Source of the DNA: Actinoallomurus soli
Lineage (GTDB): Bacteria; Actinomycetota; Actinomycetes; Streptosporangiales; Streptosporangiaceae
NCBI RefSeq assembly: GCF_024055715.1
Contig: NZ_JAMXMV010000026.1
Location: forward strand, 1-64,000
DNA: 64,000 nt
Direction: 5' to 3'
Shown here: positions 32,958-41,382 of the stretch, in pieces
Layout: every line of letters starts with the position of its first letter
Numbering within the stretch: position 1 is the stretch's first letter
Position numbers and translations under genes: made by a program
Notes under the pieces: generated by a model
The model's input: the letters and a program-made list of their open reading frames with translations, nothing else
Told to the model about the DNA's origin: nothing
Databases searched by the model: none

Positions 32958-34334
32958 TCAGCGGCCGGCGAGGTCGAGGGCGACCGCGGCGGTCCAGGAC
33001 TGGGGTCTGCTGCCGAGCGGGTGCGCGGTGAAGGGCTGGTAGTACTCCGCGAACACCCCGTCGGTGAGCTGGTGCAGCGCGGCCTCGCGCAGCCGGTCCG
33101 CGGCGTCGTGCTCTCCCGAGCGCTCCAGGCCCCAGACGAGCAGGAGGTTCATCGGCGGCCACTGCGGGCCCCGCCAGTACCGCGCGACGTCGAACTCGGG
33201 CGCCGCCGGGCTGGTGCTGGGCGGCAGGGGATAGGCGAGGTCCGGGTTGCCGCACCATGCCGGGGAGTGCAGCAGGTCGACGAGGCGGCGCCGGCGGTCC
33301 GTGTCCAGGCCACCGGACAGCAGCGGCGCGAACCCGGCGATGGTCCTCGTGCGCAGCGTCGTGTCGGTGCGCAGGTCCACGTCGGCGGCGAACCCGTCCT
33401 CATCGGTCGTGCCGAGCACGCCACGGCGGAAGCGTGCGGCGTAACCGAGCAGCTCGTCGCCGGCGCCCAGGCCGAGCTCGTCGCCGACGCGGGCGAGGTC
33501 CTCGTTCGCGGCCGCGAAGATCGCGCTGGCGAACACGTCGGCGACGCGGAAGCTCAGCGACTTGCGGGCCAGCTCGTCGTCGTAGCGCGCCTGTCGCAGC
33601 TCCTCGATCAGCCACTGGTACTTGACATAGTCCGCGTCGGTCGGGCGCTGTGACTGCTCGCCCAGGGCCTCCAGGTCGGAGCGGCGGAACGGCCGGAAGT
33701 CAGGGTCGGGGACCACGTCGGCGTACGGCACGTCCCAGCGGGGTGAGTTGTCCATCCCGCTCTCCCAGCCGTGGTAGATCATCAGCAGGCCGCGGCCGTC
33801 GGCGTCCCGCTGCTCCGCCAGGTACCGGTGCCAGGCGAGCAGCCGCGGCCACAGCGCGCGGACGCGGGTGAGGACGTCGCGCCGCTCGGTGGCGCCGGCG
33901 CCGCGGACCGCGTCGAGGATTCGGAGCAGGGCCGACGCGTGCACCGGCGGCTGGATCAGGCCGCTGGTCGCGGCGTGGCCGGGGGCGTGCGGGGAGGTCT
34001 CCTGTGCCGCCCAGCGGTCCGGCCCCGGTTCGTACAGTGGGGCGTTCGCGGAGAAGACGATGTGCGGGACCATGCCGTTGCCCCACTGTGCGGCGAACAG
34101 CGTCTCGAGCTCCGTCAGCGCTCGGCTCGGCGAGATCCGCGCCAGCCCGACCGCGATGAACGCCGCGTCCCAGCTCCACATGTGCGGGTAGAGCCGGGGC
34201 GCGGCCACCGTGAGGGAGCCGCGGTCGTTCGCGCGCAGCACCGCCGCGGCCTGCTCGGCGACCTCCGCGCGGCTCAGTCTCCTGACCACCCAGAGCCGAT
34301 GGCGGTCGGGGCTCGGTCTGTCGCTGTCGGCCAT
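32958..34334 (-). CDS. GH63-like glycosidase, probable glucosylglycerate hydrolase
   Basis: A 458-residue (alpha/alpha)6-barrel protein of the MGH1/GH63 type. Characteristic stretches are LYPHMWSWDAAFIAVGLARI, QWGNGMVPHIVFSANA, YHGWESGMDNSPRWD and FDVARYWRGPQWPPMNLLLV. Size and motifs match mannosylglycerate/glucosylglycerate hydrolases, which recycle this compatible solute; in actinobacteria the glucosyl form is the known substrate. There is no signal peptide. A ROK regulator gene lies 225 bases upstream on the same strand. Assignment between glucosyl- and mannosylglycerate is by taxonomy only. Confidence 0.8.
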   Translation of the reverse strand: MADSDRPSPDRHRLWVVRRLSRAEVAEQAAAVLRANDRGSLTVAAPRLYPHMWSWDAAFIAVGLARISPSRALTELETLFAAQWGNGMVPHIVFSANAPLYEPGPDRWAAQETSPHAPGHAATSGLIQPPVHASALLRILDAVRGAGATERRDVLTRVRALWPRLLAWHRYLAEQRDADGRGLLMIYHGWESGMDNSPRWDVPYADVVPDPDFRPFRRSDLEALGEQSQRPTDADYVKYQWLIEELRQARYDDELARKSLSFRVADVFASAIFAAANEDLARVGDELGLGAGDELLGYAARFRRGVLGTTDEDGFAADVDLRTDTTLRTRTIAGFAPLLSGGLDTDRRRRLVDLLHSPAWCGNPDLAYPLPPSTSPAAPEFDVARYWRGPQWPPMNLLLVWGLERSGEHDAADRLREAALHQLTDGVFAEYYQPFTAHPLGSRPQSWTAAVALDLAGR

Positions 34335-34559
34335 CTCGCTGTCTCCACACCCAGAAACTTAGTCCGCCATGACGGCGACTTCGTCCACGATCACGGACAT
34401 AGTCGCACGGACCGATCCTGCGCTCCTCTTCCAGCCCTGGCAAGTAGCCCACGTGTAACCGCTGTGTAACTTCCGTAACGCCGGGGAAACGAGCGCGGCA
34501 CTCGGCTCGATCGCGAGGTACGAGGCCGGGGATCGACCCTGAGCGGGCGCGGGCGGAGC

Positions 34560-35753
34560 TCAGCAGCCGGCGCGCAGCGACTCGGCCGCGGCGATCCGGG
34601 CGTCGACCGCCGCGGGGGAGAAGACCCGGTCGATGACCATCGAGGCGGCCCCGACCACCCCGGCGCGTCCGCCGAGGCGCCCCTCGCCGATCTGCAGCCC
34701 GCGCGTCGAGCGGTACTGCACGCCGCGGAAGACGACCTCGCGGATCTCGCCCACCAGGTGCTCGCCCGCCCCCGCCAGCGATCCGGCGATGATGAGAGAG
34801 CCGGGATTCACGACGCTCACGACCACGGCCAGGACCTCCCCGAGAGTGCGCCCGGCCTCCCGCGTGAGGCGGACCGCCTCCGGGTGGCCGGCCAGCGCGA
34901 GACGTGCCACGTCGGACGCGTCGCGGACCGCGGGGTCGCCGGCGGCGAGCTCCCGGGCGAGCGCGGCGCCGCTCGCCACCGCGGCGAGGCAGCCGCGCGA
35001 TCCGCACGAGCACACCACGTCCTCCCGGCCGGGGACCCGCACGTGGCCGATCTCACCCGCCGCTCCGCCGACGCCGCGCAGCACCCGGCCGTCCTCGACG
35101 ATCCCGGCGCCGATGCCGGTCGCGACCTTGACGAGCAGGACCGGGGGCGTGTCCGGGCCGGCGGCGGTGTACTCGCCGAGCGCCATGACGTTCGCGTCGT
35201 TGTCCAGCATGATCGGACCGGGGAACTCCGCGGCCAGTGCGGCCGGGATGTCGTACCGCTCCCATCCCGGGGCGATCGGCGTCTGGACCGTACGGCCCGT
35301 GCGAACGTCCACCGGGGCCGGCAGGCCGACGCCGACCCCGCAGACCTCGGCGACCGATCGGCCGCAGTCGGCGAGGAGGTCCCGGAACCGGGACGTCACC
35401 CACGCGATGGCCTTCTCCGGGCCCTCGGCGCTGAGCGGCCGTCCGGTCGTCTCGCCGAGCGCCCGGCCGGCGAGGTCCGTGACCGAGACCCGGCCGTGCG
35501 TCGCCCCGATGTCGGCGGCGAGCACCACGGCGGACCCCTCGTCGATCTCCAGGAGACTGGGCCTGCGGCCCCCGGTCGAGGCGTCGACGCCTCCCTCGCG
35601 GACGTAGCCGGCGCTGACGAGTTGGTCGACACGCTGCGCGACCGTGGACCGGGACAGTCCGGTCAGCTCCATGAGGTCGCGGCGGGTGCGCGCCGCGCCG
35701 GCCCGGATGAACTGCAGGAGGTGGCCGGCCGAGGGCGCGCTGACATTCGGCAT
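34560..35753 (-). CDS. ROK family transcriptional regulator
   Basis: A 397-residue protein. An N-terminal winged HTH (ARTRRDLMELTGLSRSTVAQ, VDQLVSAGYVREGG) is fused to a sugar-kinase-like ROK domain (VLAADIGATHGRVSVTDLAG). The ROK zinc motif is present (GAAGEIGHVRVPG, then CSCGSRGCL). ATG 35753 follows GAGAGGGGG; an overlapping ATG at 35757 is in another frame. Such proteins repress sugar-use genes and respond to sugars or sugar phosphates. It may control the downstream glycosidase. Confidence 0.88.
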   Translation of the reverse strand: MPNVSAPSAGHLLQFIRAGAARTRRDLMELTGLSRSTVAQRVDQLVSAGYVREGGVDASTGGRRPSLLEIDEGSAVVLAADIGATHGRVSVTDLAGRALGETTGRPLSAEGPEKAIAWVTSRFRDLLADCGRSVAEVCGVGVGLPAPVDVRTGRTVQTPIAPGWERYDIPAALAAEFPGPIMLDNDANVMALGEYTAAGPDTPPVLLVKVATGIGAGIVEDGRVLRGVGGAAGEIGHVRVPGREDVVCSCGSRGCLAAVASGAALARELAAGDPAVRDASDVARLALAGHPEAVRLTREAGRTLGEVLAVVVSVVNPGSLIIAGSLAGAGEHLVGEIREVVFRGVQYRSTRGLQIGEGRLGGRAGVVGAASMVIDRVFSPAAVDARIAAAESLRAGC

Positions 35754-35974
35754 CCATCGACCCCCTCTCCTCGGCCTGATTTTCCCACGAGGCACGGCCC
35801 GTCCGCGCCGCCCGCCCGCCACGCCCCGCGCACGCCATCCCATGCCGCGCCGTCCGCCATGCCGCGTCGTCTGTCGGGCCGCGCCGCTCGCCATCCCGCG
35901 CCGCGCCGTCCGGCAGGCACGCCGCCCGCCAGGCCGCGCCTGCGTCCGTCCGGAGGCCTGCGTCATCGCTTTCG

Positions 35975-35989
35975 TTACCTGCCAGGTAA
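35975..35989. promoter_or_regulatory. Palindrome TTACCTG-C-CAGGTAA before the XRE regulator
   Basis: Perfect seven-base arms around one base, 38 bases before the XRE-MmyB gene. It shares TTACC-N5-GGTAA with the site at 31580. It is probably an autoregulatory operator. The rest of the spacer from 35754 is GC-rich low-complexity sequence with repeated CCGCGCCGTCCG-like units. Confidence 0.65.
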
Positions 35990-36027
35990 TGGTCGCGGGC
36001 GGGAAGGGCCGATAGCGTCTGCTGATC

Positions 36028-36831
36028 ATGGTCACCACAACACCCACCCGCCCCGTCGGCGACCTGCTGCGCGACTGGCGCCGCCGCCGGCGGCTCAGCC
36101 AGCTCGAACTGGCCCTCGACGCCGACGTCTCCACCCGTCACCTCAGCTTCGTCGAGACGGGACGCTCCCAGCCGAGCCGCGAGATGGTCCTGCGGCTGGC
36201 CGAGCGCCTCGACGTCCCTCTGCGCGAGCGCAACGACCTGCTGATCGCGGCCGGGTACGCGCCGGTGTACTCGCAGCGGTCGATCGACGCCCCCGAGATG
36301 GGCCCGGCCCGGATGGCCCTGAACAGGGTCCTGGACGGCCACGAACCGTACCCGGCCCTGGTGGTCGACCGGTTCTGGAACCTGGTGATGGCCAACAACG
36401 CCGCCATGCTGTTCCTGGAGGACGTGCCCGCCGAGCTGGTCCGGCCGCCGGTCAACGTCCACCGCCTCGCCCTGCACCCCGAGGGCCTGGCGTCCCGGGT
36501 GGTCAACCTGCCGGAGGTGCGGGCGCATCTGATCGCCCGGATGGCGCGTCAGGTGTCGCTCACCGGAGACCCCGAACTCGCCGCGCTGCACGAGGAGACC
36601 AAGGCGTACGGCCCGGTCACCGAGGAGGACGCGGTCCATCAGCCGGCCCACGACATCGCACTGCCCACGATCCTGCGGTACGGCGACGGCGTGCTCAGCT
36701 TCTTCAGCACGGTGACGACGTTCGGCGCGGCCGCGGACGTCACCCTCGCCGAGCTGGCCGTCGAGGCTTTCTTCCCCGCCGACGACGAGACCGCCGCGGT
36801 GCTCCGTCGCCGCGCGGAGTCGGGCGAATAG
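36028..36831 (+). CDS. XRE family regulator with MmyB-type ligand-binding domain
   Basis: A 267-residue regulator. The HTH is DLLRDWRRRRRLSQLELALD with ADVSTRHLSFVETGRSQPSR. A PAS-like MmyB domain follows (PALVVDRFWNLVMANNAAML, then VNVHRLALHPEGLASRVVNL). Members of this family are abundant in actinobacteria, may bind fatty acids, and usually repress a nearby oxidoreductase or hydrolase. The TTACC-N5-GGTAA palindromes at 35975 and 31580 suggest it controls itself and the thioesterase-SDR operon about 4.5 kb away. Confidence 0.9.
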   Translation: MVTTTPTRPVGDLLRDWRRRRRLSQLELALDADVSTRHLSFVETGRSQPSREMVLRLAERLDVPLRERNDLLIAAGYAPVYSQRSIDAPEMGPARMALNRVLDGHEPYPALVVDRFWNLVMANNAAMLFLEDVPAELVRPPVNVHRLALHPEGLASRVVNLPEVRAHLIARMARQVSLTGDPELAALHEETKAYGPVTEEDAVHQPAHDIALPTILRYGDGVLSFFSTVTTFGAAADVTLAELAVEAFFPADDETAAVLRRRAESGE

Positions 36832-36892
36832 GGGCTGCCCTCTCCGCCGAGGGTCGCCCTCTCCCCAGGGGCCGTGTTCTCGCGCCGGGGCG

Positions 36893-38068
36893 TCAGCGGT
36901 CCGGGGAGTCGTAGTGGATCCGCCCGGCGGGGACGCCGAGCTCCTGCAGGTTCGTGACCGTTCGGGAGACCATCCCGGCAGGCCCGGAGACGTACACGTC
37001 GTGACCGGACCAGTCCCGGAGCCGGTCCAGGACGTCGGACACCGGCCCTCGCACGCCGTCGAAGGCCGGACCCTCCGAGACGACCGGAAGCGGGTGGAAC
37101 CGCGGGCACCGATCCGCGAGCGCGCGGAGGGCCGGCAGGTCGTACAGTTCCGCGGACGTGCGGGCCCCGAACACCAGGTGGACGTCGCGTCCCTCCCGTG
37201 CCCGCAGGACCTCCTCCGCCAGCGCCTTGAGGGGGCCCAGACCGGTGCCGCCCGCCACGCACAGGACGTCGCGGTCGGACTCGGCGTCCAGGACCATGCC
37301 GCCGGAGGCGCGCCCGAGCAGCAGCGCGTCACCGACCCGCGTGTGGCGGACGAGCGCGCCGCTGACCCAGCCGGCGGGCAGCGCCCGTACGTGGAAGCGC
37401 AGCAGCCCGTCCTCGGTGGGGGCGTTGGCGATCGAGTAGGTGCGCCAGACCCGGGGCCAGCGAGCGGTCTGAACCGAGACGTACTGCCCGGCCCGGTAGG
37501 GGAGAGGCTCGGTCGGTCGGACGGCCAGCACCGCGATGTCCGGAGTCCGGCGGTCGTGCTCGACGACCTCCCCGACCCACCAGGGCGGTGTCTGCGCGGC
37601 GTCATCCTCAGCGGCCTGAATCATGATCGAGGCGGCGGTGTCGAACATCGCCGTCCAGGCCGCCTCCATCTCCGCCGTCCAGGCCTGGCCGGCGTACGCA
37701 CGGAGCGTCGCCAGGATCGCCCGGCCCATCGCCTCGTAGTGATCGGGGGCGATTCCGAATTTGCGATGGTCCCGGCCGAGCCGGGTGAGGAAGCGCGTGA
37801 AGGTCTCTGGATTGTCCAGGCTTGCGGTGATTTGAGAAAGGGCGTCGAACATTCGATGGCGCTGTGCGGCCATGCTCGAGGGAAAGAGGGTGCGGAGTCG
37901 CGGGTTCTCCGCGAAGAGGCGTCCGTAGAAATAGGCGATGCTCTTTTCCGCGTGCGGCTCGATGAGTGCGTAGATCTCCTTGATCACCCTAGGCTTCAGG
38001 GATTCCAGTGATTCCACTGCTCGTTCCCGTCGTTCGTTCCGCGCTGCCCCGTACCACGAGTTTCGCAT
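36893..38068 (-). CDS. Flavohaemoprotein (globin plus FAD/NAD reductase)
   Basis: A 391-residue protein. The globin domain (about 15-150) has a B10-type Tyr in IAYFYGRLFAENPRLRTLFP and the proximal His in DHRKFGIAPDHYEAMG. The ferredoxin-reductase part has the FAD motif RTYSIANAP and NAD-binding VAGGTGLGPLKAL. Flavohaemoglobins turn nitric oxide into nitrate with NAD(P)H and O2. The length and domain order are normal. The ATG at 38068 has only a weak ribosome-binding site, and a slightly shorter start is possible. It probably protects against nitrosative stress. Confidence 0.88.
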   Translation of the reverse strand: MRNSWYGAARNERRERAVESLESLKPRVIKEIYALIEPHAEKSIAYFYGRLFAENPRLRTLFPSSMAAQRHRMFDALSQITASLDNPETFTRFLTRLGRDHRKFGIAPDHYEAMGRAILATLRAYAGQAWTAEMEAAWTAMFDTAASIMIQAAEDDAAQTPPWWVGEVVEHDRRTPDIAVLAVRPTEPLPYRAGQYVSVQTARWPRVWRTYSIANAPTEDGLLRFHVRALPAGWVSGALVRHTRVGDALLLGRASGGMVLDAESDRDVLCVAGGTGLGPLKALAEEVLRAREGRDVHLVFGARTSAELYDLPALRALADRCPRFHPLPVVSEGPAFDGVRGPVSDVLDRLRDWSGHDVYVSGPAGMVSRTVTNLQELGVPAGRIHYDSPDR

Positions 38069-38457
38069 CTCACCAGGGAGAACATCAACCGGTTGGAGGG
38101 ATCGAATCCCGAGATGTACGAAGAGTAATCAACTGTGGATTTCGCGGGACCGGAGACTAAATGTCGGGGATTTTCGGATACTGATCGGTATCAAACTGGC
38201 TGTGGCGCACGCCTGGCTGCATACTGGGAACGGTAGAAGAAATATCTACGAGTTTGAAGGAATCTCTACTTTGGATCGCCCTCGCGTACGCGAGGATGTT
38301 CCCGCGACTCCGGGTCCTTCGGGCGTACGGGGCGAGAGTCCCGGGGGCCGGGCGGCCCGGACGCGCGCGACGCGGCGCGCGCGGCGTCACCCGGTGCGGC
38401 ATGCGCCATGATGGCCCGGACCGGCGAGACACCCGCAGGACTTGGGAGGAGCTCTGG
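38069..38457. other. Relatively AT-rich divergent control region
   Basis: These 389 bases hold no supported gene. The stretch 38100-38280 is AT-richer than the surroundings and contains GATAC-TGATCG-GTATC (38177-38192), a candidate operator for the flavohaemoprotein gene. The 3' part (38300-38440) is extremely GC-rich and ends with the GGGAGGAG ribosome-binding site of the PuuD-like gene. Confidence 0.5.
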
Positions 38458-39186
38458 ATGGCAGGGTCGACGTACGGCGCGGGGCCCGCCCTCATCGGCA
38501 TCACCACCGAGCTGGAGCCCGCCCGCTGGAGCGACTGGGTACGAGAGGCCGCGCTGCTGCCCGTCTCCTACCTCCGCGCGATCGAGCGTGTCCGCGCCGT
38601 GCCCGTCCTCATCCCGCCGTCGATCCGTGCCGCCGTCGCCGCGCACGTCGAGCGCCTCGACGGACTGGTCATCGCGGGCGGTGCCGACCTCGACCCGAGT
38701 CTGTACGGCGAGCCGCCGCACGAGCGCACCGGTCCACCGCAGCCGCACCGGGACGGTTTCGAACTCGCCCTGCTGCGCGCGGCGATCGACGCGGACCTGC
38801 CCTTCCTGGCCATCGGACGCGGCATGCAGGCTCTCAACCTGCTCCGGGAGGGCAGCCTGATCCAGCACCTGCCCGACGTCGTCGGCGGAGACGCCCACGC
38901 CCCGGCCTCCGGGTGGACGGGCCGGCACCGGGTACAGCTCAGCGCCTCCAGCGCCCTGGGCCGGATCCTCGGCGAGCAGGTGGAGGTGCCGACCCGTCAC
39001 CACCAGGCGATCAAGCGCCTGGGCAAGGGCCTGGTCGCGGTCGGCTGGGCCGAGGACCAGGTCGTCGAGGCGGTGGAGCTGCAGGGATACCGGTTCGGCA
39101 TCGGCGTGCAGTGGCATCCGGAGGAGGGGGAGGACCTCCGCCTGTTCGAGGCCTTGGTCCGCGTCGCCTCCGGCGGCCGTCTCTGA
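38458..39186 (+). CDS. PuuD-like class I amidotransferase fold protein lacking the nucleophile Cys
   Basis: A 242-residue protein of the gamma-glutamyl-GABA hydrolase (peptidase C26) family. The fold motifs are [34 protein letters not shown] and [10 protein letters not shown], with the His220/Glu222 pair intact. The nucleophile elbow, normally G-[IV]-C-R-G-x-Q, reads FLAIGRGMQ: codon 120 is GGA (Gly) where Cys is expected. Unless the base call is wrong, it cannot act by the usual thioester mechanism. ATG 38458 has GGGAGGAG upstream. It could be a binding or regulatory pseudoenzyme. It stands alone before a crotonase gene. Confidence 0.85.
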   Translation: MAGSTYGAGPALIGITTELEPARWSDWVREAALLPVSYLRAIERVRAVPVLIPPSIRAAVAAHVERLDGLVIAGGADLDPSLYGEPPHERTGPPQPHRDGFELALLRAAIDADLPFLAIGRGMQALNLLREGSLIQHLPDVVGGDAHAPASGWTGRHRVQLSASSALGRILGEQVEVPTRHHQAIKRLGKGLVAVGWAEDQVVEAVELQGYRFGIGVQWHPEEGEDLRLFEALVRVASGGRL

Positions 39187-39283
39187 GCGGTCCCAGCCCC
39201 AGGCCTCCGGCCGACCGCCGGTCCCGGCCGCCGGGAAGATCTCCTGGATAGGCTCGGGCCACTTGGAGCGGAGGTTCGGACCG

Positions 39284-40069
39284 ATGAACTACGAATCGTA
39301 CGAGCGGCTGCGGATCGACTGGGCGCGGGAGGGCGTCCTTCGCGTGACGATCAGCGCCCCCGAGCGGCTCAACGCCGTCGACGCGACCGGCCATCGGGAG
39401 CTCGCGCAGATCTGGCGGGACGCCGACGCCGACGACGAGGTGCGCGCCGTGCTGATCCGCGGTGAGGGCACGGCGTTCTCCGCCGGCGGAGACCTGGCGA
39501 TGATCGAGGACATGATGGCGGACTACGAGGTTCGCTCCCGGGTCCTGCGCGAGGCGCGCGACATCGTCTACAACGTCATCAACTGCGGCAAGCCGGTCGT
39601 CAGCGCGATCCAGGGACCGGCGGTCGGCGCGGGCCTGGCGGTGGCCCTGCTCGCCGACATCTCGGTCGCGGGCCGGACCGCCAGGATCATCGACGGGCAC
39701 ACACGGCTCGGCGTCGCCGCCGGTGACCACGCCGCCGTGGTCTGGCCGCTGCTGTGCGGCATGGCCAAGGCGAAGTACCACCTCCTGCTCTGCGAACCGC
39801 TCAGCGGCGAGGAGGCCGAGCGCATCGGGCTCGTCAGCGTCTGCGTCGACGACGACGCCGTGCACGACAAGGCCCTCGAGATCGCCGGGCGCCTGGCCGA
39901 CGGCGCCGCCCAGGCCATCGGGTTCACCAAGTACGCCCTCAACAACTGGCTGCGGACGGCGGGTCCCGCCTTCGACGCGTCACTGGCCCTGGAGTTCTAC
40001 GGCTTCGCAGGCCCCGATCTGCGCGAGGGGGTGCAGGCCCTCCGGGAGAAGCGCCCGCCCCACTTCTGA
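39284..40069 (+). CDS. Enoyl-CoA hydratase/isomerase family protein
   Basis: A 261-residue crotonase-fold protein. The oxyanion-hole segments are [15 protein letters not shown] and [20 protein letters not shown]. Near the second catalytic position, where hydratases have Glu, it reads [19 protein letters not shown], so activity may differ from simple hydration. ATG 39284 has GGAGG upstream. It is convergent with a TetR gene that probably has its own promoter. A role in fatty-acid or aromatic acyl-CoA breakdown is likely but unproven. Confidence 0.88.
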   Translation: MNYESYERLRIDWAREGVLRVTISAPERLNAVDATGHRELAQIWRDADADDEVRAVLIRGEGTAFSAGGDLAMIEDMMADYEVRSRVLREARDIVYNVINCGKPVVSAIQGPAVGAGLAVALLADISVAGRTARIIDGHTRLGVAAGDHAAVVWPLLCGMAKAKYHLLLCEPLSGEEAERIGLVSVCVDDDAVHDKALEIAGRLADGAAQAIGFTKYALNNWLRTAGPAFDASLALEFYGFAGPDLREGVQALREKRPPHF

Positions 40070-40108
40070 CCACGGCGAGGCGCCCGACCTGCGGACGAGG
40101 GTTCCGGC

Positions 40109-40717
40109 CTACGACGAGGAGGCCGCCGACGGGCCGGTCGCGCCCGAGGCCGCGTCCGGCTGGCGCAGATAGCGCGCGACCAGCCGTGCCATACGCTCGG
40201 CGACGACGTCCACGGGATCCGTGGGCAGCATCACGTGGCTGATCGTCAGGCGGATGACCGCGTCGACGATCTCGGCCAGGTCGGTCGCGTCGAGCCACGG
40301 CCACTGGCGTGCGGCATGGCTGATGATGCGCTCGCGTGCCGCGAACAGCACCGGCTCGGCGTGCGTGGTCATCAGGGGCAGCAGGTCCTCGCTGCCCTCG
40401 CCGGTCAGTGTGGCCTTCTTCAGCGGGTCGTCCGCGGCGGTCCGCAGCGTGTACGACACGGCGGCCGCCACCGCGGAGTACAGGTCGGCGTGGTCGGACA
40501 ACGCGGCGTCCACGCCGTCGAGGTAGCGCTCGTTCTCCCGGAGGTTGAGGGCCTGCGCCAGCCCCCACTTGTCCCCGAACTCGTTGTAGACCGTCTGCCG
40601 GCTGACCCCCACCGCGTCCGCGACGTCCTGCATCCGGACGCGCCGGAACCCGCGCTCGATGATCAGGCCGGCGGCGGCGTCGAGCAGGTCTTCGCGGAGC
40701 CGGCGATGTTGCTGCAT
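40109..40717 (-). CDS. TetR family transcriptional regulator
   Basis: A 202-residue regulator. The HTH is LREDLLDAAAGLIIERGFRR with DAVGVSRQTVYNEFGDKWGL. The C-terminal domain resembles regulators of lipid or acyl-CoA genes. It starts at ATG 40717 and ends 39 bases from the convergent crotonase gene. The C-terminus is Ala/Ser-rich. Ligand and targets are unknown. Confidence 0.88.
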   Translation of the reverse strand: MQQHRRLREDLLDAAAGLIIERGFRRVRMQDVADAVGVSRQTVYNEFGDKWGLAQALNLRENERYLDGVDAALSDHADLYSAVAAAVSYTLRTAADDPLKKATLTGEGSEDLLPLMTTHAEPVLFAARERIISHAARQWPWLDATDLAEIVDAVIRLTISHVMLPTDPVDVVAERMARLVARYLRQPDAASGATGPSAASSS

Positions 40718-40818
40718 GATTCCAGATTCCCAGAGAGACGGCGGTGCGGGAACATTCGTGTCATCCGACCGGTGGCGCGGTGCGTCCTTCCTTTTGTGGC
40801 GGCGAGAGGAGAGACGTG

Positions 40819-41157
40819 ATGAAGGTATGGCCTCTGGGCAAGTCTCACCGCCCGGTCACCCCGCACCTGTCGCGTCGTCATGGGTCCGGCCTCGCGGGCT
40901 GGGCGATCCGCGACGAGAAACTGCTGGTCGAAACCAGGTTCGGCGGCGACCAGGAGCTGTATCGCGCCTGGCGGGACCGTCTATGGCGGGAGATGCACGA
41001 CGCCGTGCACGAATCCCGGCCGGTACGCAAGACCGCCGAAGATGAGGAAATTGTCGTGATGAAGGCATTCGGCGGCGACTGGGCGCAGTACCGTGTCTGT
41101 CGTGACCGGCTGCAAGAAGAGCTGTGGCAGATCATGAAGGTCACCGACCGGCGCTGA
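40819..41157 (+). CDS. Small protein with an internal repeat, unknown function
   Basis: A 112-residue soluble, basic and Trp-rich protein. The sequence ETRFGGDQELYRAWRDRLWR (about residues 37-56) recurs as MKAFGGDWAQYRVCRDRLQE (about 79-98), a duplicated helix pair with the FGGD-x-x-x-YR-x-x-RDRL pattern. ATG 40819 has GGAGAGACG upstream. A strong hairpin terminator follows. No family is recognised. The repeat suggests a small two-fold binding module. Confidence 0.75.
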   Translation: MKVWPLGKSHRPVTPHLSRRHGSGLAGWAIRDEKLLVETRFGGDQELYRAWRDRLWREMHDAVHESRPVRKTAEDEEIVVMKAFGGDWAQYRVCRDRLQEELWQIMKVTDRR

Positions 41158-41176
41158 GAAAGCGCCCCACGGACCG

Positions 41177-41217
41177 CCGCGTGGCCGGGGTCATCCCCCC
41201 GATCCCCGGCCGCGCGG
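41177..41217 (+). terminator. Strong hairpin terminator
   Basis: The left arm CCGCGTGGCCGGGG (41177-41190) pairs with CCCCGGCCGCGCGG (41204-41217), 14 pairs with one G-U, starting 20 bases after the repeat-protein stop. A second, longer-loop inverted repeat (CCTGGCAGG at 41257, CCTGCCAGG at 41293) lies between it and the convergent P450 gene and may end that transcript. Confidence 0.8.
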
Positions 41218-41382
41218 CCCTCGGCCTGGTTTAAGTAGATCATTGCAGGTCGGAGTCCTGGCAGGGGCAGGCCGCGACGAGAGCGCAGTGCTCCTGCCAG
41301 GGTCGGCCACGGGCCGGAGAGCATCAGTGCGCGACCCGACGGTACGACGGTCAGGTCCATCGCTGCGGGAGTATCCAACACG

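Noticed and set aside
37980-38411. Plus-strand frame of about 143 codons across the flavohaemoprotein promoter
   Set aside because: It starts inside the opposite gene, lacks any motif, and crosses the GC switch at about 38300.
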